Below, one piece after another: positions 26,681 to 34,763 of a DNA stretch of 64,000 bases. A program made the position numbers and the translations under genes. This stretch comes from Caballeronia zhejiangensis. GTDB lineage: Bacteria > Pseudomonadota > Gammaproteobacteria > Burkholderiales > Burkholderiaceae. Where the stretch lies: NCBI RefSeq assembly GCF_000698575.1, contig NZ_JFHD01000001.1, positions 1 through 64,000 on the forward strand, written 5' to 3'. Positions within the stretch are counted from its first letter, which is position 1; each line of letters opens with the position of its first letter. The notes under the pieces are model-generated. The model saw only the letters and a list, made by a program, of their open reading frames with translations, was not told the DNA's origin and ran no database searches.

Positions 26681-27669
26681 GAAAGCCTCGGGTCGTGGTC
26701 ATCACCGGAGCGAGCGCGGGCGTGGGCCGCGCGACGGCGCTCGAATTCGCCCGACGCGGCGTGGACGTCGCGATGATCGCGCGCGATCGGCAAGCGCTCG
26801 AAGACGCCGCCGCCGACGTGCGCGCGCTCGGCGTGCGTGCGCTGAGCATCGCGCTCGACGTGAGCGAAAGCGGCGCGCTCGACAGTGCCGCCGCGCGCGT
26901 CGAAGCAGAGCTCGGTCCCATCGACGTATGGGTCAACAACGCGATGCTGACCTCGTTCGCGCGCTTCGCCGATATGCCCGAACGCGATTTCAGGCGCATC
27001 ACGGACGTCACGTATCTCGGCTTCGTGTGGGGCACGATGGCCGCGTTGAAACGCATGACGCCGCGCAATCGCGGCGTCATCGTGCAGGTCGGTTCGGCGC
27101 TCGCGTATCGATCGATTCCGCTGCAATCGGCCTATTGCGGCGCGAAGCACGCGATACGCGGGTTCACCGATTCGCTGCGTTGCGAGTTGCATCATGCCAA
27201 GAGCCGCATCCATCTGACGATGGTGCAGATGCCCGCGCTCAACACGCCGCAATTCGACTGGGCCAGGAGCGCGATGCCGCACGCGCCGCGTCCCGTCGCG
27301 CCGATCTACGAACCCGAAGTCGCAGCGCGCGCGATATGGTGGGCGGCCACGCATCGGCGGCGCGAGCTGTGGGTCGGCATGTCGTCGGTCAAGGCGATAG
27401 TTGCGAATGCAATCATCCCCGGTTTGCTCGATGTCTATCTCGGACGCACGGGCTTTCGCGCGCAGCAGGACCCCGCTCTCTCCAGCGGCGAACGTCCGGG
27501 CAATCTCTCGCAACCGGTCACTGAACTGCATCGGGTGCATGGGCGCTTCACGGACGAGGCGAAGCGCGCGAGCGCGTCGTTTTGGGTGGACACGCATCGC
27601 GGCCTGCTGCTTTGCGCGGGGCTCGGGCTGGGCGCCATCATCGCGCGCTTGATGCGTCGGCGCGCGTAA
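26677..27669 (+). CDS. Short-chain dehydrogenase/reductase with C-terminal membrane segment
   Basis: A 330-residue SDR with the NAD(P) motif TGASAGVG (10-17), catalytic Ser140, Tyr153 and Lys157 (YCGAK), and NNAM in place of NNAG. Residues 307-325 (LLLCAGLGLGAIIARLM) form a hydrophobic tail that may anchor it in the membrane. Overlap of its ATG with the GMC remnant implies ancestral coupling. In relatives such SDRs accompany GMC oxidoreductases. Substrate unknown. Confidence 0.87.
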   Translation: MRKPRVVVITGASAGVGRATALEFARRGVDVAMIARDRQALEDAAADVRALGVRALSIALDVSESGALDSAAARVEAELGPIDVWVNNAMLTSFARFADMPERDFRRITDVTYLGFVWGTMAALKRMTPRNRGVIVQVGSALAYRSIPLQSAYCGAKHAIRGFTDSLRCELHHAKSRIHLTMVQMPALNTPQFDWARSAMPHAPRPVAPIYEPEVAARAIWWAATHRRRELWVGMSSVKAIVANAIIPGLLDVYLGRTGFRAQQDPALSSGERPGNLSQPVTELHRVHGRFTDEAKRASASFWVDTHRGLLLCAGLGLGAIIARLMRRRA

Positions 27670-27690
27670 TGACGATGACCGGCATTCGCT

Positions 27691-29082
27691 TCATGCGTTG
27701 TGATCGTGCGCGGTGATGCCATGACGCGCGCCATGCTTGCGCAGCGCGTCTTCGAAGAACGCGGGCGGCATTGGCTCCGGCAAGCCGTATTGCGGCTTCA
27801 GTTCGGCAAGCGCACGATCGAAGCGCACGAAGGTCGCGAAGTCGCGCGGATAACGCCGTGCATCGACACCGAGAAAGCGCCCTTCGCGTTTCGCCTTGGC
27901 GGTCAACGCGCGCCATTCGTCGATGCTCGTCACGCCGACGCCTTCGGTGCCATGCGAGAACAGCATCATGTCGATCTCGTCGAAGGACTCGCGTTCGAGA
28001 AAGCGGCGCAGCGTCTCTGCCGAAGGGTCGGTGCAGAAGACGAGCCAGAATGGGATCGCGCGCAATCGCAGCGTCGTGTACGGGTCCATCAGAAGGAATG
28101 AATCGACGACGAGCCGCTTGGACTCGATCCCCATCTCGCGATACCACGCGCGATACAACTCGGCCGTCGCGAAGCTGAACGCTTCCGGCTCTTCGAAGCG
28201 CCATTCGACGACGCGCCAGTTCTTCTGCTTCGCCAGCGCGACGATGGATTCGGTGAGCGCCACGTCATAGCCCCATTCGGCTTCGGGCGCGCGCAGGGTC
28301 GGCGCGGGCGCGTCCCATCGCGTGCGCTTCACGCCATAACGCGCGAGATAGCGCGCGACACGCGGCCCGCCTTCGAAGTACTCGCGCTCGGTCGCGCCGC
28401 CCAGCGCGCCGAACTGATAGAACGATCGGTCGCCGGTGCGCGTAACGGGCCAGTCGCGCGTGCATCGGACGATATGAAGCGTCGCGTCCGGCGCAAGACT
28501 GCGCAGCAGAAACTCGCGATACGCCAGCGGCAGCGCGCGCAGCTTCAACCGGAAGTAGCTCATCGCGGAGAGCATCAGCCGGTCCTGATTCGGATCCTGC
28601 ATATGATGAATCGCGATGCGCGGATCGGCGCGAAGCAACGCATCGACGGCGGCGAGGCCGTCATCGAAGCCGCTTTGCGCATCGTCGGGATCGCTGAAGG
28701 GCGCGCGCACCGGGCACAGAAACGTCTGCGGCAGCCAGGGCACGCCGAGCGCCGCCGCAACGTGCATGAGCGCGCCATTCGACGAACCGATGAACGCGGC
28801 ATCGTAGGTGCGCTGCGGGTAAAGCCCCGCGATCCATTCGCCGATGTCTTCCACATCGAGACGCCGCGCCTGCCGCGCCGTGATGCCCTCCGACATGCCG
28901 CCCACGGTGTACACCCATTCGCGGGCGCGCTTCGGCAGCAGGTTGATCGGCGGCATCAGGCTATCGAGCAGCGGCGACTGGCTCGGGCTGCTGAAGCGTT
29001 CGCCATGCAGACACGCGGCGAGCGCCTGCACCATGCCCGCGGCCGAATCGAAGCGGGCAATGCCGCGCGGTGGCTTCGTCAT
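27691..29082 (-). CDS. Unknown 463-residue protein with hydrolase-like elbow
   Basis: No family recognised. Features: a GSSNG sequence at 99-103 resembling the nucleophile elbow of alpha/beta hydrolases, followed by helices (MHVAAALGVPWLPQTF), and a C-terminal region rich in conserved-looking aromatics and charged residues. No signal or membrane segment. Its ATG overlaps the stop of the alpha/beta hydrolase gene by four bases (ATGA), the end of a three-gene coupled operon. Its partner genes suggest an oxidative or hydrolytic pathway for a common substrate. Confidence 0.7.
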   Translation of the reverse strand: MTKPPRGIARFDSAAGMVQALAACLHGERFSSPSQSPLLDSLMPPINLLPKRAREWVYTVGGMSEGITARQARRLDVEDIGEWIAGLYPQRTYDAAFIGSSNGALMHVAAALGVPWLPQTFLCPVRAPFSDPDDAQSGFDDGLAAVDALLRADPRIAIHHMQDPNQDRLMLSAMSYFRLKLRALPLAYREFLLRSLAPDATLHIVRCTRDWPVTRTGDRSFYQFGALGGATEREYFEGGPRVARYLARYGVKRTRWDAPAPTLRAPEAEWGYDVALTESIVALAKQKNWRVVEWRFEEPEAFSFATAELYRAWYREMGIESKRLVVDSFLLMDPYTTLRLRAIPFWLVFCTDPSAETLRRFLERESFDEIDMMLFSHGTEGVGVTSIDEWRALTAKAKREGRFLGVDARRYPRDFATFVRFDRALAELKPQYGLPEPMPPAFFEDALRKHGARHGITAHDHNA

Positions 29083-29975
29083 CTCGATGCGCCGCCCTGG
29101 AGAAGAAACGCGCGGATCGCGAGCGCGAAGCTATGCGGATAGACATAGTTGAGCGTGTGCGTGCCGCCGTCTATCGCCAGCAACGCGCCGTTCGGCACGC
29201 GCGCCGCGACTTCGCTCGCCCACGCGAGCGGCGCGACGGGATCGCGCGATCCGGCGACGACGAGCGTCGGCGCAACAATGCGCGACAGCTTGCGCTCGAT
29301 GCGATCGCGCATGAGTTCGCGCATCGTCGCGAGCGCGCGCACCACGCCCGCTTTCGCATAATCGATGCGCCCGATCGGCGCCGACGATCTCGCCTGTTCG
29401 AGCCGTCCATTGCGCCAGTCGCGACAAACTTGCGTGAAGAGCGAGCGCGCATCGCGATCGACGGTCGGTCCTTGCAGCACGAGCCGGTCGACCGACTCGG
29501 GATAGCGCGCGGCGAAATCCGCGAGAATCTGGCAGCCGAAGGAATTGCCGATGAACATCGCCCGCTCGATGCCGCGCGCGCCGAGCCAGAGGCGCAACGC
29601 ATCGGCGAGTTCGGGCACCGACAGCGCGCCGCCGCGCAGTTTGCTTTCGCCGAAGCCGGGCAGATCGGGCGCGTACACGTCGAAGTCGCTGCGCAACGCG
29701 AGCGCGAGCGGCTCCATGTAGCGGCTCGATATCACGAGACCATGCACGAGCACCACGGGCAGGCGCTTCGCGTGGCCACCTTCGCATGCCGCGTGACGCG
29801 AGAACATGCGATACGGTCCGGCCTGCGTGTAGCGCGCCGTTATGCCCTTGCGGGCGCTTTCATCGGAAAGTGCGGGCGTGCGCTTGAGGCGCGTCCATTC
29901 GATCGCCGCCCAGGCCACGAACGCGCACGCGCCGACGCCCGCGACGATGCGCCATGATGGCCGCGCGGCCGTCAC
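29079..29975 (-). CDS. Alpha/beta hydrolase
   Basis: A 298-residue hydrolase with a probable N-terminal membrane anchor (residues 8-25). The catalytic triad can be placed: Ser145 (GNSFG), Asp245 (AGSRDP) and His273 (GGTHTLN); HGL at 79-81 starts the oxyanion region. Start chosen as GTG at 29975, which overlaps the stop of the alcohol dehydrogenase gene (GTGA). An ATG at 30005 lies inside that gene. It is the middle gene of the operon. Family size matches haloalkane or epoxide hydrolase-like proteins; substrate unknown. Confidence 0.87.
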   Translation of the reverse strand: MTAARPSWRIVAGVGACAFVAWAAIEWTRLKRTPALSDESARKGITARYTQAGPYRMFSRHAACEGGHAKRLPVVLVHGLVISSRYMEPLALALRSDFDVYAPDLPGFGESKLRGGALSVPELADALRLWLGARGIERAMFIGNSFGCQILADFAARYPESVDRLVLQGPTVDRDARSLFTQVCRDWRNGRLEQARSSAPIGRIDYAKAGVVRALATMRELMRDRIERKLSRIVAPTLVVAGSRDPVAPLAWASEVAARVPNGALLAIDGGTHTLNYVYPHSFALAIRAFLLQGGASR

Positions 29976-31180
29976 GCGGCGGGATCGAGCGCGACCTTGA
30001 TCCATCCCGGTTGCCTTTGATCGAATGCCTTGTATGCGTCGATGACGTTCATCATCGGCTCGCGTGTCGACAGCACGCGCAGCGGATCGAACGATCCGTT
30101 CCTCACGCGCTCGACGAGTCCGGGCGTCACCGCGCGATGATTGCAGTTGCCCATCTTGATGGTGAGATTCTTGTTCATCGCCACACCGAGCGGAAAGAAG
30201 CGGTCGTTCGGCGGATACACGCCGATCACGCCGAGCGTGCCCGCCTTCGCCAATGCAGCCACGCCCCAGTCGAGCGCCTGCGTGGGCGCATCGCCGGGAA
30301 TCCAGTTGCCGTCGTGTTCGTTGCGCTGCGCCGTGACGGTCCTGCTTTCCGCTTCGCCCTGCTTGACGGCATCCTGCGATGCAGCCGGCCCGCCCTGCGC
30401 GTGCACTGCATCGACGCCCACGGCATCGATCACACGATCCACGCCGATGCCGCCCGTCAACGCGAGAATCGTTGCGACGGGATCCTCCTCGTCGAAGTTC
30501 ACCGCTTCCGCGCCTTGCGCGCGCGCCATCGCGAGACGATCCGTCAGGCGATCCACGACGATCACGCGTCCCGCGCCGAGCATGAACGCACTCGCCACGG
30601 CGAACTGGCCGACCGGTCCCGCGCCGAACACCGCGACGGTATCGCCGTCACGCACCTCGGCAAGTTGCGCCCCGAAAAAGCCCGTCGGAAAGATATCGGA
30701 CAGCAGGATCGCGCGTTCGTCGTCGATATTCTCCGGCAATTTGATGAGGCTCGCATGGGCTAGCGGCGTGCGCGCGTATTCGGCCTGCAATCCGTCGATC
30801 GGCCCCGTCGACTTCGGTCCGCCAAAGAACGCCGTGCCTGCCGCCGCGCCATTGGGATTCGCCGAGTCGCACTGCGCCGTGTAGCCCGTGCGGCAATACG
30901 AACAGCAGCCACACGAAATCGTCGATGGAATCAGCACGCGGTCTCCCGGCTTCAGGTTGCGCACGCCGCGACCGACCTGCTCGATCACGCCGACGCCCTC
31001 GTGGCCGAGTATCGTGCCCGGCACCATCCCTGGCAGCGTGCCGCGCACCATGTGCAGATCGGTGCCGCAGATCGCGCTCGCGGTCAGGCGCACGATCGCG
31101 TCCTGATCGTGACGAATCGAAGGGTCGGGCACGTTATCGAGCGATATATCGCCTATTCCATGAAACACAACCGCTTTCAT
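29972..31180 (-). CDS. Zinc-dependent alcohol (formaldehyde-type) dehydrogenase
   Basis: A 402-residue MDR enzyme. Catalytic zinc ligands are Cys38, His60 and Glu61 (CGTD, GHEG); structural-zinc cysteines lie at 90, 93, 96 and 104. The NAD site GAGPVG is at 186-191. The length and an insert after residue 105 resemble glutathione-independent formaldehyde dehydrogenases, but the substrate is not certain. It starts the operon, overlapping the alpha/beta hydrolase by four bases. Its upstream region (31181-31335) is divergent with the ParB-like gene. Confidence 0.88.
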   Translation of the reverse strand: MKAVVFHGIGDISLDNVPDPSIRHDQDAIVRLTASAICGTDLHMVRGTLPGMVPGTILGHEGVGVIEQVGRGVRNLKPGDRVLIPSTISCGCCSYCRTGYTAQCDSANPNGAAAGTAFFGGPKSTGPIDGLQAEYARTPLAHASLIKLPENIDDERAILLSDIFPTGFFGAQLAEVRDGDTVAVFGAGPVGQFAVASAFMLGAGRVIVVDRLTDRLAMARAQGAEAVNFDEEDPVATILALTGGIGVDRVIDAVGVDAVHAQGGPAASQDAVKQGEAESRTVTAQRNEHDGNWIPGDAPTQALDWGVAALAKAGTLGVIGVYPPNDRFFPLGVAMNKNLTIKMGNCNHRAVTPGLVERVRNGSFDPLRVLSTREPMMNVIDAYKAFDQRQPGWIKVALDPAA

Positions 31181-31335
31181 TGCACACTCCTTGAATGGCC
31201 GGGTCCGTGTGCGATTTCAGCAATGGATGCGCCCGCGCACCGCATTAGGGACTTTCGTTTCAGCGAGAAGCAACAGCGGGTCCAGACCGGGTACGGCGCT
31301 TGCCCGCATGTTCGACACACATCGAGGAATGCGCC

Positions 31336-31920
31336 ATGAATACGCTGCGCATCGACGATCTGCATCCGACGCAGGCGACGCACGGAGAACGGCAGGTCCG
31401 CCGCAAAGCCGAGGAATATCGCGCGCTGCGCGCACATGAACTGGCAATGTCGATAGCCGCGAAGCCGATTGCCGTCGTGCTCGGGCCGGGAGGCGAGCCG
31501 TATGTCATCGACCATCATCATGTGGCTTGCGCGCTGGCCCGCATCGGCGTGCAGGACGTGCCGTTCGTGCTGGTGCGGGACTTGTCGTCGTTATCGCGCG
31601 CGGCGTTCTGGCTGACGATGGAGAACGAGGCGTGGGTGCATCCCTACGACGCGGACGGCGGCCGCATCGCTTTCAAGGACATGCCGGTGCATATGCGGGA
31701 CGCCATCGACGACGATTTTCGCAGCCTTGCGGCCTTCGTGCGCAGCGCGGGCGGCTACGAAAAAACCGACGTGCCGCTTGCCGATTTTCGCTGGGCGGAC
31801 TTCTTTCGCGCGCACTTCCCGCGACCGCGCGCCGATGCGCAATTCGACGCGCTGCTCGAACGCGCCGCCGGTCTGGCCCGCAGCGACGCGGCTCTCGGCC
31901 TTCCCGGTTTCATCGGATGA
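31336..31920 (+). CDS. ParB-like nuclease-fold protein
   Basis: A 194-residue stand-alone protein of the ParB-like putative nuclease type. Conserved parts are LHPTQATHGERQV near the N-terminus, VIDHHHVACALARIGVQDVPFVLVRDL (an ICE-like element with His tract) and the C-terminal DFRWADFFRAHFPRP. It has no helix-turn-helix or dimerisation domain of chromosomal ParB, so it is not a partition protein. Role unknown. The start is favoured over an upstream ATG at 31300 because of the family start MNTLRIDDLHP. Confidence 0.8.
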   Translation: MNTLRIDDLHPTQATHGERQVRRKAEEYRALRAHELAMSIAAKPIAVVLGPGGEPYVIDHHHVACALARIGVQDVPFVLVRDLSSLSRAAFWLTMENEAWVHPYDADGGRIAFKDMPVHMRDAIDDDFRSLAAFVRSAGGYEKTDVPLADFRWADFFRAHFPRPRADAQFDALLERAAGLARSDAALGLPGFIG

Positions 31921-31923
31921 TCT

Positions 31924-33177
31924 TCAACGCGGATTCGCCGCAATGAAATTATTGAGCGCGGTATAGACGGGTTTCTTCGTCACGCCGTCGTTGAGCATGA
32001 TGCCGTAAGGGCCCTGACCGGTGGGCGGATCGTCGTAAAGCTCGTAGACCTGTATCGACTGAATGTTGTATTGCGGCGCGATTGCGAGAAGCCTGCCCAT
32101 CATGTCGTTGGCCATGTAAGTGGCCGCCTGATCGACGGTGCCGGGAAAGTCCGGACGCATGCCCACTTCGTTGATCCAGATCGGCTTGCCGAACGACAGC
32201 AGCGTGCCGACTACGTTGTAGCAGCGGATTCCGCATGCGTGCGTGATATCGCCCTGCTCCGAGTACCAGTGCCACGCGGTGATGTCCCACGTCACGATGG
32301 GATGTCCGCTCGTGCCGTCGGGTTGCGTGCCGTTGGCGAGCATCGTATCGAGGCCGAGGTGCATCCACGTATTGCCGCCGATGATGATCTTGCCGACAGC
32401 ATCCACCGACTTGATGCCCGCGATCAACCCGCGGATCACGCCGCGCGCGATCCGATAACAATCGTTGTGGTAATCGGCCGGATTCACGCCGTCGACCGCA
32501 CCGACGAGACATGTCGGTGCAAGTTCGTTGGTGACTTCGTAATAGGCATATTGCTGCACGCTGACGATTTGCTGAGCGAGCGTGAAGCTCGCCTGATAAG
32601 CCGAATTCTCATCGGCGAAGTTGAGGTCTTGCAGGATCACCGGATAAACCATCACGCCGGATTGCGCCATGATCTTCGCGAACTTCGCGAGATTTTTCGC
32701 GCCGGTTACGTTGGAAATGTCGTTGCGGTACATCGTCATGTTGAGGTCTTTCAGTTGCGCGGCTTGTTGCTCCGGCGTCGACGTCTGATATGGACCGACC
32801 CAGTTGGCATGACCGTTCATGCCATAAAACACGCTGCCCGCAGGCGCAATCACAGGCTTTGCGGTGCTGCTCGTGCCGCCGGGGCTGCTCGCCGCCGACG
32901 GCGCCGATGCAACCGCTGGCGCCGATGCAACCGCAGGCGCCGACGCTCCGCCGTCCGAAGGGCTCGACGCCGCTATGGGACTCGATGCACCCGAAGGACT
33001 CGATTGCGCGCCACCGGTCGTGCTCGCGCCGCCAGTTTCACCGCCGCCACCGCCGCCGCATGCGGCCAACAGAAGCGCGATCGCGAAACCCGGCCATATC
33101 GAAAGCCGCCCCGCTGAAATAATGCGCCGCGATTTGAAGATATGAGCAACGGATCGAATGAAAGTAATGGCTTTCAT
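31924..33177 (-). CDS. Putative exported lipoprotein glycoside hydrolase
   Basis: A 417-residue protein. A basic region and hydrophobic helix end in LLAAC with lipobox Cys40, followed by a poly-Gly and Ala/Ser/Pro-rich linker (residues 41-110), then a globular domain. That domain has the clan GH-A layout: NE motif (Glu218 in YYEVTNEL) as acid/base and Glu337 (IWINEVGM) as nucleophile. A polysaccharide-degrading role is inferred; no neighbouring polysaccharide genes. An upstream in-frame ATG at 33222 is possible. Convergent with the ParB-like gene, 3 bp apart. Confidence 0.72.
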   Translation of the reverse strand: MKAITFIRSVAHIFKSRRIISAGRLSIWPGFAIALLLAACGGGGGGETGGASTTGGAQSSPSGASSPIAASSPSDGGASAPAVASAPAVASAPSAASSPGGTSSTAKPVIAPAGSVFYGMNGHANWVGPYQTSTPEQQAAQLKDLNMTMYRNDISNVTGAKNLAKFAKIMAQSGVMVYPVILQDLNFADENSAYQASFTLAQQIVSVQQYAYYEVTNELAPTCLVGAVDGVNPADYHNDCYRIARGVIRGLIAGIKSVDAVGKIIIGGNTWMHLGLDTMLANGTQPDGTSGHPIVTWDITAWHWYSEQGDITHACGIRCYNVVGTLLSFGKPIWINEVGMRPDFPGTVDQAATYMANDMMGRLLAIAPQYNIQSIQVYELYDDPPTGQGPYGIMLNDGVTKKPVYTALNNFIAANPR

Positions 33178-33728
33178 GGCGCGTTCGGAATATTCAAAAT
33201 GAATATCGAGCGGCCGGTTCATTGCCGGAATTGAAACGCCCGCGTCGCGCGGCGAAATGCGAGCGCGAACAGGCACAGCCGCGTTCGACGAATGACGAAC
33301 GCGGCCCCGCTTCGATACGAGAGATAAGACGACGCCCCACTGACCGATGCGCGCAAACGCGATGGCGCGAGCGTGGCAATCGCCGGACGCAACAAAGGGC
33401 CTTCGGGCTGCGTTTCAATCGAGCGCGCGAAGGAGAATCGGAAACCATCGAAAGACACGAACATGCATGGACATGCATGTCGCAAATACGTTAGTACATC
33501 ATAACGTCGGTGCGCGCTTATTCAAGCATTGCGAGTGAATCGGCGAAGAATACTTATCGAATCGATAAGATCCATTGGACTGATGAAAACGCTTCGCGAA
33601 ATAAAGCGCATTACATGCGTTGCGCCGTAAGGCTATCGTTGGGATCGTGGATTGCTCGGGGAACGAAGCCCCGCGCGCCCGTCTGGCGTGCCGGAACCTC
33701 ACTGCGAGCCAATCTTTCAAGGAGATAC
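33178..33728. other. 551-bp intergenic region upstream of the oxidase operon
   Basis: Between a leftward lipoprotein gene and the rightward cox operon. No convincing gene. It is AT-richer toward the right and holds a repeated ACATGCATGG/ACATGCATGT pair (33461-33480) and a 17-bp inverted repeat (33553-33569). Promoters of both flanking genes should lie here. Confidence 0.5.
33553..33569. promoter_or_regulatory. Inverted repeat upstream of the oxidase operon
   Basis: CTTATCGA-A-TCGATAAG, a perfect 8-bp arm palindrome around one base, 160 bp before the coxB start. It could be an operator; no known regulator matches with confidence. Confidence 0.4.
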
Positions 33729-34763
33729 ATGCGGATGCCTGCTACGCACAAAGCGATCCATTGTGCCAGCCGGAGCACCCGCGCCATGATCGCTTTTCTC
33801 GCCGCATTCGTTTGTCACGCGAGCGCGCGCGCCGACGCGCCGCTCAATTACTTCCTCCACGCCGACGGTCCCGCCGCCACGCCGACGATGCGTCTCGGCT
33901 GGGCGCTCGCGGCACTGGCCGTCGCCGTCGCGCTGATCGTGAGCGTATTGCTCGTCGGCGCGATCATCCGCAAGCGTCCGCCGCCCACGAAGCGCGATGC
34001 ATCGCACGTGCAGGGCGAAGGCGGCGGCATGCGCTGGGTCTGGATCGGCACGGGCATCTCGTCGGTCGCGCTTTTCGTCGCGCTCGCCTATGTGCTGGTG
34101 ACGCTCGAATCGGTCGCGTCGCCGAGAAAGGAGCCCGCGCTGACCATCGCGGTCACGGCCTACGACTGGTGGTGGAAGATCGACTATGCGGGCGTGACCA
34201 CGGCCAACGAGATTCACATACCGGTCGGCGAGCCTGTGAAAATCGAATTGCGCAGCGCCGATGTCATTCATGCGTTCTGGGTGCCGCGTCTCGCGGGCAA
34301 GACTCAGACGATACCGGGTGTCGTCAACGAGCAATGGATTCAGGCGGATCGCGCGGGCGTGTATCGCGGGCAATGCTCGCAGTTTTGCGGCGCGCAACAC
34401 GCGCATATGGCCTTCGAAGTGATCGCGGAACCGCGTGCCCAATTCGATGCGTGGTACGCGGCGCAAGCGCGCCCGCATGCCGCCGACGCCACCGCGAGCG
34501 CCGGGCAGCGACTCTTTCTCGATCGCTGCGCGGGCTGTCACGCCGTGCGCGGCAGCGATGCGAACGGCACGCAAGCGCCCGATCTCACGCATCTGAATTC
34601 GCGCAGGCTCATCGCCGCCGGCACGTTGCCGAACACCGAATCGAATCAACTCGACTGGATACGCCATGCACAGCGCATCAAACCGGATTCGCTGATGCCA
34701 TCGATCGCGCTCACAGCGGCCGAAGCCGCCGCGCTCTCCGCTTATCTTCGGACACTGCAATGA
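33729..34763 (+). CDS. coxB: Cytochrome c oxidase subunit II with fused cytochrome c (caa3 type)
   Basis: A 344-residue exported, membrane-anchored subunit. It has a signal-like N-terminus, two membrane helices (about 58-80, 103-125), and a cupredoxin domain whose CuA ligands are His181, Cys216, Cys220, His224 and Met227 (CSQFCGAQHAHM). A C-terminal cytochrome c domain has the haem motif CAGCH (267-271). It feeds electrons into subunit I. GGAG precedes the ATG. Its TGA overlaps the coxA ATG by four bases. Confidence 0.95.
   Translation: MRMPATHKAIHCASRSTRAMIAFLAAFVCHASARADAPLNYFLHADGPAATPTMRLGWALAALAVAVALIVSVLLVGAIIRKRPPPTKRDASHVQGEGGGMRWVWIGTGISSVALFVALAYVLVTLESVASPRKEPALTIAVTAYDWWWKIDYAGVTTANEIHIPVGEPVKIELRSADVIHAFWVPRLAGKTQTIPGVVNEQWIQADRAGVYRGQCSQFCGAQHAHMAFEVIAEPRAQFDAWYAAQARPHAADATASAGQRLFLDRCAGCHAVRGSDANGTQAPDLTHLNSRRLIAAGTLPNTESNQLDWIRHAQRIKPDSLMPSIALTAAEAAALSAYLRTLQ

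Noticed and set aside
31336..31920. Chromosome-partition parB
   Set aside because: It lacks the helix-turn-helix and dimerisation parts, has no parA neighbour, and matches only the stand-alone ParB-like nuclease family.
33461..33480. ACATGCATGG ACATGCATGT direct repeat/palindrome
   Set aside because: Too short to separate from chance; mentioned only in the intergenic description.
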